A stretch of 64,000 nucleotides of DNA from Diphasiastrum complanatum (lineage: Eukaryota > Streptophyta > Lycopodiopsida > Lycopodiales > Lycopodiaceae): assembly GCA_029204225.1 (NCBI GenBank), contig CM055099.1, positions 69,361,349 to 69,425,348 of the forward strand. Direction: 5' to 3'. Below the pieces are notes generated by a model. The model was not told where the DNA came from. It did not search any database and saw only the letters and a program-made list of their open reading frames with translations. The first letter of the stretch is position 1. Every line of letters starts with the position of its first letter. Position numbers and translations under genes: made by a program. Below, one piece after another: positions 24,601 to 37,800 of the stretch.

Positions 24601-27600
24601 AGGTTGTGCTAATTTTGGAGGCTATGCTACATTTGCTAAATTGAAACTTTCTCTTATGAGATTTGGGGGCTTCTCTTCTTGAAAGCTATGGCTTTTGCCT
24701 ATTCGTGGGTCATGTGCCTACCTTCACATGAGAGCTTGATCATGCTCAAGCTAAGGCCCTTATGTAATGAATGATCATCTAGAGGAGATTCTTACCTTTC
24801 TTTATCATAATTTGGTGAAGCTCCTCCTATTTTATCTTGTTTCTTGATTCCTTGCTAGTTTCTTGATATCTTGCTTTCACCATGCTAATTTGATCTTATG
24901 ATTGGATTAAATTTAAGACGCTATGATTGGCACATGACATGGTGTGGGTGGGGGGGGGGGGGTGGATCTTGGCACATGACATGGTGTGGGGGGTGGATCT
25001 TGTAGGCGCATGCATTTATCTTTGTGTATGTATACTTGGTGGATCTCTCATTTGGTTGTACTTTCTCAATTAGATTTGTTTTTATATCTTTAAGGCATAG
25101 TACAACTTTTGATTCTTGTTCATTTGATCTTTTTGGATACCCTTATACTTGCTGGTCACTTGTTGCTATTTGGACTAAGGTCCACCAAAGAGATTTTTGT
25201 GTAGGATGTGCCAGTGGCTTGGATTGGAGGCTTCATTAGCTCGTAAAAGCTTCCCTTTTTTTAGAAAGATCCATGTTAGCAACCCTCCACTACAAACAAA
25301 AGACTTTGTCATGAGGGGGGCCACAAAGCCAACTAGAAGACTTGAAAGGGGAAGCCTTATCCGGACCGTACTCAACTCAAAATGCTTACCCAATTTTAAT
25401 TATTAAGACTTGGAAGGGGGTTCTACTAGGGGGTACACTATTTTCCCTCCCCCTCCCCTCCCTAGGCAAAACTTGTGGCTTAAGCTAGCCAATTGCCTAG
25501 AAGCTTTTACTTTAGGGTTCATATTGACTGTAAATAGGAGCTAGAGACATTCATTTTTCAGCTTGTGAATTTAGTAGAACTATAGCTTTAGGTAATAGAA
25601 CTCTTGCTATTGCTTGTAGGGCTTTAAGGCTAAGATCATGTGTGATGTATTTGAGCTTGTAGGGCTTTAAGCCTAAGATCAGATGTGGTGGACTTCAGCT
25701 TTCTTTGTAGGGGAATGCTATTGCTCCATGTGTGATCTTCTATGCTTCATTTGATATCAAAATTTAGGAACTTGTTCATTTGGTATTAGAGCCCTTTCCT
25801 GCGCTTGCATTGATGGCTGGTTAGTGGAAGCTGGCACCCTCTTTCTAGATACCTGACACCCTATTTTTTCTGCTATGTGGGGGACACCATACATTTATTC
25901 TGGAGCCCTATTTGGTGGAGACATCCTGATGCTATTTTCCATCTCTTCTTTGCTGGAATCTCTTTCCTACTATGTGGGGACACCATATTTCTATCTTTCG
26001 TGCCCTATTTGGTTGTGTTTGCTGTCACTTTTTCATTTACCGCTGGCTGGTTTTCTGCTATTCACTGGACTGCCTTCATCTATTTCTGGTGCCTATGTTG
26101 AGGTGATTGTTATCGCTTTTTCTGCCTCTACTTCTGGCTGGGTCTCTGCTTATCATTGAACAACTTTTGCCTATTTTTGGTGCCCTACTTGGAGGTCATT
26201 TATATTATTTTGTCTTTGTTTTGGTAACTCGTTTACATATCATGATCCTTGTTCGTATTTATTTTATTTTATTTTGAATTAGATTCATAAATTTATATAT
26301 TATAAATTTTGAATTATTATTATTTATATTTTTCTCCTTATGGTTGTCTTTTGCTTCTTAGTCAACATTGGGTCTACCCAAGAGAATCTGGATTCTTTCA
26401 AAACCCAGTTAGCAACTTATGCTTGGGTATTGATCAGACATAAGCAATGTTGTTTGGGTAAAAATTTTTGTTTAATGAGTTTTATATTATTGTTTTGACT
26501 TAGATTCTTTGACTTTTTGATTTGCTCGTATATTGTTTCTAAGCTTTACCTTATGACATCAGTGACTTCTCTATATAATTTGTGAAGTTGGAATTATTGG
26601 ATATATTCTAATTTCACAAATAAATATATTTTTGTCACCTTAGTGGACATGCAAATTCTCAATGAATTTTCGTCCAAGTAGTGGCCAGCTGTATGTTCTT
26701 ATTTGTATATCTTTAGAGGGTGCGCATGCCCCTACAACTAATTTGATATTTTACTAATCAAAATTAACATCTCTTACTCAATGTCATGTTGGTAAGGTTC
26801 TTGTTGTTTTATTATAATTTATGGCTCCCTCCTTATTTATTTATTTATTTTGAGTTCTTAATCTATTGCTTATTAGGGTTAATCACTTGCTTCCTGTTCA
26901 CCTAGATATTCTCTTTTCCTCTACCTAGCTCTAGTTTCAAAACGTTTTTGAAGTTTGTTTGAGTTTGTGATTTATTGCCTATTAAGAAGTTGTGTTGTAC
27001 CTTCATCATTTTTCTGGTCCTCTTCTAAGTATTTACTTTTCATATTTCAAGTCATATATATAGATTTGTTCCTACTTTAGGTTAATTGATGTTCTACTTC
27101 CTTTCTTTTCAACTTTCAATATTGGTCACTCCTTTAGTGGTAAAAATGAAATAAAAATTCCTTCATGGCTAGTTGTAGTCAAGTTTTTCTTGGTTGCTCT
27201 TCATTAGATAAATATTTCAATTTTCCTTTAAGGCATATAAGACTAGTAAATGTACATGTCAAGTATGTGGTAACAGCGGGAGTGTATGAAACGTCTCCAA
27301 AACTATAACATAAATAACAAATCTAACTGCTATGAACTGAACTGGAAACTCAAATAGATGCGGTGATATATGAAACATGTGGGAGCATATATAAGGCTAA
27401 ATGTCATGGATACGGTATAACACTATCAGCCGATCCTGTCTCGCTGATGCCATAGAAGGATGTGATACGAGCTGCAGTAGGAACGACCGCTGGTGGTCAC
27501 TGACGCCGTCTAGGAGGATGAAGTCTCCGCATGGTAGGTCGTGTAGCTTGTGCAGCAACATGAGTGTGAGTGGGGTGCTGAGATATGAAGGTGATTACTT

Positions 27601-30600
27601 TGCTTGAGGATCGATGTTGTTTCTTCAACCTGGTGTGCAAACGATGAGAGATTGCTGCCCATATCCTCTGGTTTGAAGAGTGCTGCCCACATTTTTGTCT
27701 CTTCAACTTGTTTTTCCAAGCAAGTTATCTTGTCGGAAGTCTCCTCCAAGGCACTCTTTTCTTCAAGTCTTTGCTTAAGATATATATTTTCCTGCTCAAG
27801 CTGCTCCACTCGCCCTTTGACACCAAAGAGATCCCTGCCCATTTGCCATTTTCAATCTCAAAAAAGTGTAGTTGTTTCTTAAGTCCGAGGATTTCTTGCC
27901 GGATAAAATTGATGGAGACATTTTACTTGAGTATTGTCCTACAAAGGATAATATTGCAGACCTCTTCACTAAGGCGTTGCCTAGAAAGAAATTTGAAGCT
28001 TTATGCAAAGCTTTAAATTTAAGACCACGTGCTGGCTTTGTTACATAGTGAAGCATTGCTCTCCATTTCCTACTTGCATTACTGCTTTCTCTCTCTCCTT
28101 GAGGGCGCCTATCCTCTTCCCTCATTTGTCTTGTGGAGATTGTTTGATAGTTAGATCTTGGTGCCTTGGCTCTTGTTTTCCTTCAACCCCCACCTTGGGA
28201 CCAAACTAGTAATAGTTGGGATCTTGGCCAATTTCAAGAAAAATGCACAAAGAGGCTTTTAGGCCTACATGGGAATTAAAAGAGACTTGTAGCTGACAAA
28301 TGACTAAAGGCCCTGTTTCAAATGTCGTCTGTGGATCCAGTAGTCCATAACTCCTGCTTTACACGATATATTGGTGTGCACCCATACACAACATAATGAG
28401 CTACGAGAACTTTGTTTGGCTTCAACATGACCTATGCATATCGTACGGCTGGCTTTACCAGCTCAAAAGATTATCCCCTTTGGCTGCTGATACCTGGTAT
28501 TTCTCTGCTACTGCTGCTTGTAATCCACAAACATACTTTACTTAACCTAAAATGTAGCATTAAAAAGAAGAATACATAAGACTTGGTTCCACTTTCTCAA
28601 GTTGCCCATCTGAGTCTGGCTGTGGGCATTCTTTTTCCGATAATCTGAAAGATCACTCTAAACTTTATTCTTGAAGTTGGGGTCTGAAATTAGTCACAAT
28701 TACTTGTGGCAATTCTTACAAACAACAGAGGGTCTCGACAATTTATTTTTGCACTAAATTGCTTTGAACTTGGTGTCTGTGGATATGAAATGTGCAATCT
28801 TTGTGCGTTGAAAGAAACCCACAAGGCATGGTCATGTACCATCTCTGTTTTTTTGGGAGATGCATAATAAGGTCGATGGAAATATTTGGCACTTTCTAGC
28901 TGGTACCTCTAGGGGGTTTGACAACCTGGCTGGCTTTCCTCTATCAGCCTGGATGGCCTGACAATCAGGACACTTCATGCAATATTTTGAACATCTCTCT
29001 GTTTGCCTGGCCAAAAAGAAAATACTTCAGAGCTTTAAGAGTGCGAAGTGTTGAGTGTTTCTTTTTGTAGAGCTTTTCTATTTCCTATGTAATATGTTTT
29101 TGGCTATTTGTTAATGCTTAATGTGATGATCATGTCCTCGATGCAGATTGCAAAAACGTTAGTAGAGAAGGTTTTTACTACACCATCACAAAAATCACAG
29201 CTCATCGATGCAAAAGAGGTTTGCACAAGCTCTCTGTTTACTGACTTTGTGCAGTTATCACTTTCTACTATTAGCTTGTTTTAATCAAACTTCTATAGAA
29301 GCAACGACTGCCTATGCAGTATCTAAAAGGACCTCAGCAAGATATTATTTTTTCTTGGATTTTCAGAAAGATGCAAATGGAAAGACGTACTACACTTTTG
29401 AATTCCTTGCCAAAGCTCCTAACTTTACCCGACATGCACTTGGAACTGTTGCGATTTCAGATGGTACATGTTATTGTTGAGAATTTTAGTTTTTCTCTGA
29501 TTAAATTTTTCCTGTAATTAGAATTTGTTACGACTAAAATACACATACCTTTTCATCCTGGTAAATATAGATGCTTACATTGATGAATAATTGCACTGCA
29601 TGTAAATGATTAGAGTACGGTTCATGATGCTGCTATGCAATGTCACCTATTTCATGTGTTACATTTACACCTTACTAAGATGCTTGGCAGTTATGGCATT
29701 TTACAAGACGATATTAGATAACCCTAATGCATACCCATATCATTTGGAGTCTTTACCATGAGACTTTCTTGGCCTAAATGGAGATTACTCTTTAAGCTCT
29801 ATACAACATGTTTGAGCTTTCAGAACCTTGTAGAATTGTATGTCTTATGCTCATTCTAGTGACACATTTATGGAAGATAAGCTCTATATGTTAGATCTAG
29901 CACACTGTTTGGATTTTTCAGAGTTCTCATATAATTCAAAAGGAAATGATGCATGTAAGTCTTGATTTTCTTGAAACTTCTAGTTTTCTTGCTTTGAAAG
30001 GTGTCATTCAGTTGTACACCTTTGGTTTCGTTAAAAGAACAAATAGTGACCAAATAGTTGATGGTTGGAAGAGATCTTTTGTATTAGTGCTATAAAAATT
30101 TCAAATGGATGTATCAGTAATAATCGTGTCTCTAGACTTATTTATGCAGTATTATGTTATTCAATAACTGAATTGTTAGATCAAAATGTACCGACAAATT
30201 TTGTTCATCCCTAGTGCTACAGCTACCACTAATAAGGGCTTCAAAACTAGTTGTAGAATGTATCATACATTGCATATTGTGAGCTTTTTGCCAAACATGT
30301 TCCTAAGAGATGCCTCAAGTCTACTGTCTGTAGGTGTTTTGTTGTCATTCCATTCTTTGCCACAAAAATAGAACACAATTCCAGTGTGGATATTTATTTC
30401 TTTATCTATTGGCACATATGCATATATGTACACTGCTCCACACTGTGAATCCTAATGAAGACCTTTTGGGATGCCCCGAGTAAGTGCAAATTGTTTCAAA
30501 ATGTGGTCCCGCCTACCGCTATGTATGCCATAGAGGTTTGGGGCTTAAGGTTTCTTGATTTAGAGTAGGCCAATATTTCCTGCCTGCAGACCTGCAGACT

Positions 30601-31786
30601 ACTATACTTTCGCGCATGATCGAAGCTAAGTCCTCAGTCAAGTCTTCCAGATGATCGTCGGCCGCGATATCCTCATATGGCTCTCCTATCATATCAGCTG
30701 CTCCATCACTAGGGTCATCAGTTTTTCATGGTATTCCTAGGCCTTTCAACTTTTACATACCTACAACATGACTATTTTAGAGCTACCGGAGGGATCTCAT
30801 CATTATATCCTAAGTTTCATTTATCGAACATACTTACAGAGGACATGGTAGGGACCTCTTGGGATCAAGTTAGAATTCTATCTTTCCCATTTCTTGGAGC
30901 CGGATGTTCCTTGTGCACCAATATTACCTCAGTGCCTGGATAGTAGTCTTTCACATTGCCTCCCGTTTACATTAGGAAAGTTCAAGGTTTCCTCACATCA
31001 GTTATATGCGGAGACAAGATGTTTTTAGAGCATCCCACGTAGAGCAGGATTTGCCAGTTAGGTACATTAGGTGATCTGGAGTCCGAGGAGCATTTTATAT
31101 TCAGGTGTCTTATTTACTATGAGATTAAAGGGCATTGCCATTGCCTTTTTTGTGATTATTCAATCACACTACACTCTTATTTCCTATGACAATCCACACT
31201 GTGTTACCCTAATGATATGAGAGATGTCTCTTCTACGTCAACATGTATGTCGACGGTACGGACATTGAGGCTCCCAGCCTCATATTACCTCCTTTTTCTC
31301 AAGGAGACGCCATTAAGAGTGCGACACTATCTAAGGATGAAAGATATCCCGTCTCGAGACAAACACCACCAGCATTCTGATTGGAGGCAGCATATTGTAT
31401 TGAGACCGAGAGCCCTTTAGAGATCCTGACACACTACAAGCACTTGTATGAGGATGCGACACCCTCCATCTTTAGTGCTGGGACCATCTATTCTTTCTTA
31501 CTTCAGCAGAGCTCCAGCTCTACCAGGACATGATATTTGATATACCACTCCCTTTTACAACATGTATCGTTGTATTATTATATCACAATTTCAGCTGCAA
31601 TACTATTTTTAGTTTATGTTCAGTATATGCAAAGAGTTCATTTCTCGATCAACAATTAGTACTTCGACTGAGTTTGTCTAGTTTATTTTGATTTTGATTT
31701 GGAGACATTTCTATGCTCCTATATAGACTATCACACTTTGGATGTGTTACTTTGTCTTATATGTCTTTTGGCATTCAAGACATCAA

Positions 31787-31845
<59 letters not shown>

Positions 31846-34800
31846 CACTGATCTGGCCAATGACTGGCTGCCCTGCTGGCGCTTCCCTGCTGATGGATTG
31901 CCCTCCTAGCGCGAGCTGATCTGGCCCGATCCCTGCTGCGCATCTGGCTCGATGCCCTGCTGACGCTGAGGCCCAATGCTGCCCTGCTGACTGGGTGCCC
32001 TGCTGGCGCTTCCGTACGCTGCATTGCTGTCGCTGATTGCCCTGCTCTTTTGGAGCGCTGTTGAACTGTGAACTGATGCCCTCTATCCAGGGCTGCCTTC
32101 TACGCCCCCCCCTCTATTCATCTCTTCTCCTCCCCCATCATCTACGCTGGAGGGGGATGCTATTTCACCTACAGCAACCTCACCGCTGGCTCCAAAAGGC
32201 TCCATCACTGGTGCACCCTCTATTTTCACCGCCAATATACGTCCAAAGTTGCATCACTCGAACAATCCATCAGGACCAAATAGGCTACGGCTTCGGCATG
32301 TACCACCAATATGATACGAGAACTAGAGACGAAGATTGAAAAGCAGCAAGAAGAGGCCCTTTCTTGGGCATCAGTTTTAAAAAAAGGCACCAAACCGAGC
32401 ACTCCCATTTCCTCGGTTATCTTAGCCACCATCTCGGAAGAGAAATCTCGAGACCAAAAAGCGCACAACATAAGAGTTTGCGGGATCTCGGATACACAGG
32501 ATGCCTTGGCTGAAGCTAAACGCTTTCTCGACACCACTCTCGGGCACAAGACAGGTGGGTTAGATACCGCATGGAGGACTAGAGATGCAGCCACACTAAT
32601 CATCCGCTTTACTTCCCTCGCGAGTCGCCGAGATGCTTTGCCGTGCAGAGCTAAGCTACATGGTACCACTATCTACATGGATGACAAGCTCACATATATC
32701 CAGGTGGAGGAGAGGCATAAGGCCTTTCAGGCAGCTGGCAGACGAGTCATTTATCGAGATGGACGAGTGTGCTTTCTTGATAGCGCTCCTAGCAGCTCCC
32801 AGTGCTAGGGACTTGGGGTGCCCGGGGTTGGGAGCACCTTGGGGCCCCATCCGAACCACCTTCGGATTGGAGTGTGGAATTGTGCCGGCATACCTTCATC
32901 TTCCACGGCAGGGGACCTTGTTGACTTTATCACACGCATATATATATTATTCCTCATGGAGACACACGAGAGCTTAGAGCGAGGACTTCCTTCCTTTCCT
33001 AGTTATAGATGGGACTCAGTATTCCGACGAGAGACTAGATCTGCCAGTGGATGAGGTTCAGGTGGGGTCGCCTGCATGTACAGAGAGACTCTCTCCAAAC
33101 TGCAGTAAGTGCTCACCATATGAAGTAATAGGTCCCAAACTATCCGCGGAGGTCCTGGTAACCCCAAGCATATCACTGTCAAGGGCACGAACATGCAGCT
33201 GATCAGAGGTGTCGAAGAGCTCTGTCTGTCTCGAAGATGTCTGGGCATTAAAGTCCCCTGTGATGAGAATATGCCCCTGCTCTGAGAATCCGATAATCAA
33301 TACCCTCCGCAAAAGACGAGGACTCTGGTGGAAAGTGTTACGAGCTCATAACCAGTGCCGAACCCTAGAGAACACAGATAGGTCAGATACCACAGTCAGG
33401 GTCGTGTCTAGTGTACATGACCAACAGGGCAAGACAGTGTGAGTAGTGTGCCCCAGCACGGTCCATAGCCATGGCGGGCCTAACACAGCCTAGGGACCCT
33501 GTCAGCAGGATAGGGCTCCCAGTTGGGTCCCGACGTGCAGTCGGCCACATCAGTGCCACGTGGCCGACACTTGGCAGTAGCATGCTACCAGTCCTACACT
33601 GGGCTAGGAGGGGCTTACTCTATATCAAGGAGTAGGCAAGGTTGGGTGGATCAGTTAGTGTTTGCCCTACTGTGGTGTTAGGACTTATTACACTGGTATC
33701 AGAGCCATCTCCATCCTAGGGAATTTAGGAGCAGCAGTAGAGAAAGCTATCAGAAGATAGGAAGTGTTTCTCAGATTCTCAAAGAGGAATAGAGGAGGAG
33801 GATCGTTGTAGATGCAGCCTTCAAACCTTTGAAATTCACTGAGAAATTACAGTAGTAAGGAGTCAGATTCCATGTACAGGTAACTCGCTGGAAGGGCAGC
33901 TATCCATCGCTGATTTCAGAGACCTTTTTGCAGATTTCCAGAGGAAATAGAGTAGGAAATAGCAAGTAGACCCATCGCTGTACATACAGGGATGTACTTC
34001 TGTTTTCAAAGTGCAATTTCAGTAGAGCTGAGCGGATTTCAAGCTGAGATTTCCCAGCAGGGTCAGCGCTGCCAATACTTCTGAGTTTTCAGATTTCTGA
34101 CAAAGTTTTGGGCCCTAACTTGGAAGATTTGGAGCAATAGTACTTCGACCAGATCAGCGAAATTTCAGAATTCAGAAGTGCTTTCGGACGTCAAATTTGC
34201 CTTCTTGTGGACAGATTGGGGTGCTGTCAGACCAGCGAGGGGGGATAGCAAAAAAATTTCAGATCTTTTGCATTTTTTTCCGCCTCCTATTCAGATTTCT
34301 CAGAGCCACAGGTCTGAAAGCAGTGGAGGAAGAGCTGAAAGGGCTTTTCTTGATTCTCTCTGTGGAAGTACAGTCCTCAGAAACAGCTAAGTCATCTTTC
34401 CTTTTCCTTGTGCAGTTGTAAATTAGTCTTTTAGACTTTTTTTTCCTTCAGAAGTTAAGATAGCTCTCTTTCAGTTCCAAAGATGACCACTCCTCAGGGA
34501 CTTGATCAACCCCCGGAGAGAGGCTTCGACGAACTTGAAACAGAAGCCTTGACTTACAGAAAAGGGAAGGAACCCATGGAAGTAGAAGAACAGGAACAGT
34601 TCGTCGAAGAACTCGACGAACTGGTTACCAAGGAGCAGCTCCTCCAATTGGTAACAGAAGTGGATGAACTGAAGTTGGCATTAGCCAATTTCAAGTCCAG
34701 TGTGGACGACTCGTTCGCTGAACTCAAAAACTTGATTTTGAGTTCCGCGAAAGGAAGCCTTCCCTCCACTTCTCAGTTATCCCCTTTTCCACTTCCATCA

Positions 34801-37800
34801 GTTTCGGGTGAGACTTTACGGTCTCACCCCAATGTTTTTAAAGACTTAAAACCTCCTACTTTTAATGGGGAAGAGAAGGATAGAAATGCAGATATTCTAC
34901 AAACCTTCCTCAGCAAATAGAAGAACACTCATGCTCTTAAACAGACCCCTGACCATTTGCAAGCTATTGAGGCCAGTCTTTCCTTAGGGCCTATGGCCTA
35001 TAAGTGGTGCTTAAATCTCCAGGAGACTGGGCAAACTCCCCGGTCATGGAAAGCTTTTGAAGAAGCTTTCCTAAGAGAATTTCTACCAGAGAATGAACTT
35101 GATAGAGCTTGGGAAGCCTGGGAAAGAACAATAATGGACAAGTCCCTCATCCAATATATCTCGCAGTATCGAGAAGCAATTTTTAAAAATATGGATGAGT
35201 ATCAGAAAATCAGGGGATTTGTCCGTGGCCTCAAAGATGAATATAAAGTAGAGGTCCAGAGAAACTCGCCTACTACCCTTGAGCAAGCTCTCAGATATGC
35301 TCAAATCTATGATGATTCAGTGGGTAGGAAAAAGGCGAGACAACAGCCACTTTCTGAGCAGCCTTCTCAGAAAGACTTCAATTTAAAATGAAATTTTTAA
35401 AAAGAAAGAAAGAAGACAAATTTAAAAGTGAAGCTCCTCAAAAACGCCCTTCACTCATACAGCCCTTAAAACCAGATGATTTTGAGAAAGCCAAACAAGA
35501 ACGTTTGTGCTTTGTGTGTATGGGCAAGGGACACACAGTCAGACAGTGTCCCAAGGGGCCTTTCACTAAAAAAGATAAGAAAGATAAAAAACAAGTTCAT
35601 CTTGTTCAGACTGTATGTTTCCCCAGTGACTCGGCAGCTTCCGAGATCAAAGTGTATCATGAAGATCATGAACACTGTTGCCAACTGACCTCTGCAATGC
35701 TAGCGAGACCCTTCAGCTTTGGGCCGCATGACCTAGTACGTATGCATGGGAAAGTTGGTAACCAGTCAGTAAGAGTCATGGTTGATGATGGGGCAACCCA
35801 TAATTTCATCAACCACACCCTGGTTAAAAAGCTTAAACTACCAGAAGTACCTAGTCAGCATAGGTACATAGTTTCATTAGCTAAGGGTGAAGATAAAAAA
35901 ATATGGGAAACTATGGTGAGTAAGTTAAATCTTGGTATTCAGGGGTACCAAGATGAAATAAACTTTCAGATAATGCACCTGGATCGAACAGACATTGTTC
36001 TCGGGAGAGATTGGCTCTACAGTTTAGGACCTTCCCTCCACAGAAACTATCAGGAGAACACCCTCAGCTTTCAGCATAAAGGCCGAGAGATCCAGTTGCA
36101 TGGGGAGCATGATGTTCCCAACAGCCCTATGGTCTGCAGTTCAGAGCTCTGTAAGCTAATCGGAGACAAAGACCATCAGGTATTCTTATGTGACTTTCAG
36201 TTTATTCCTGAAGTTTCTATTTCCAGTTCTATTCAGCAGAAAATCAGTAAATTAGAAACTATGCGTCTTTGCGTAGATTACAGAGCCCTCAATAAAGTCA
36301 CAATCAAGAATAAATACCCTATGCCTCGGGCAAACGAGGTGTTTGATCAACTCGACAGGGCTAAGTTTTTCAGTAAAATAGACCTCAGATCGGGATATCA
36401 TCAAGTCCGTATAAAATCGGAAGATGTCTCGAAAACAGCTTTTAGGACTCGTCACGGTCATTATGAGTTTAAGGTGATGCCATTTGGGCTCACAAATGCT
36501 CCAGCTACCTTTATGACCTTGATGAACAGTGTCCTCAGACCATACTTGGGTAAGTTTGTAGTCGTATTTCTAGATGACATCCTCGTTTACAGCAAAACGA
36601 GGAAGGAGCATCTAAAACACCTCAGAAAGGTGTTTCGACTGCTCAGAAAGCATAAGCTCTATGCTAAACAATCCAAGTGTGAATTCTTCGTTGAAGAAGT
36701 AGCATATTTGGGTCACATTATCTCTTCAGATGGGATTAAAATGGACCCAAATAAGGTTAAAGCCATACTCAGTTGGCTGAGACCTTAGAATATTTTGGAA
36801 CTTCAGATCTTTCTTGGTCTGGCGGGATATTACAGACGATTTGTCAAGGAATATGCTCAGATAGCAGTTCCTATGACAAATCTCCTTAAGGGGAAGGGGA
36901 AAGAGTTCATTTGGGGGTCCGCACAGCAGGAGAGCTTTGATGCTCTCAAAACAGCCTTAGCTACAGCACCAGTTTTAAAAGTCGTCGACCCCAATCAGCC
37001 ATTTATGGTCGAAACAGATGCTAGCGACTTTGCAGTAGGTGCTGTGCTAACTCAGGGTGGACGACCAGTTGCGTTCGAGAGTAAAAAACTCGAGCCAGCT
37101 CAGACTAGGTACAGTGCCTATGAAAAGGAACTCTTTTCTATAGTCCATGCCCTTAAGACTTGGAGGCATTATGTGTATGGTGCCAACTTTGAGGTCCTGA
37201 CAGACCATGAGAGTCTCAGATATCTTTGCAATCAACCTGAGCTTAGAGGTCGGAAAGCTCGTTGGGCAGAGTTGATGCAAGAGTTTGACATGTCTATCAG
37301 ATATAGGCGTGGAAAATTCAATACAGTAGCAGATGCCCTTAGCAGAATGCCTATGATAAACGAGCTGAGTTTTACTCAGATTCGTAATGAGTTACTCAAG
37401 TCCTTGAGAGGGAAATGCCAGCATGATGCATTCTTCTCTACTATCTGGAACTCAGTCCAGAGCAGACAGTTACAGACTCCAGAACCAGTTCCCGGGGTTG
37501 GTGCCAGTTCATCCAAAAATACGGCAGCTTCCGTTGAGGATGATGATGAGTCCGAGTATATGTCGTCAGATGACGTTGAGGATTCTGAGCCTGTATTACC
37601 CAAGCAAACCCTAGTGGTTAAGGGTCAGTTGACTCAAGGATTCAAATGGAAACAATATTCCATTCAAGATGAGTACTTGCTCTATAGAGATAGAGTATGT
37701 GTCCCCAATTCAGAGGATTATAGGCAGCAGGTCCTATATGAATGTCATGACAATCCTAGTGCGGGACACCCAGGCATACAGAAGACCTATAAGCTTCTTC

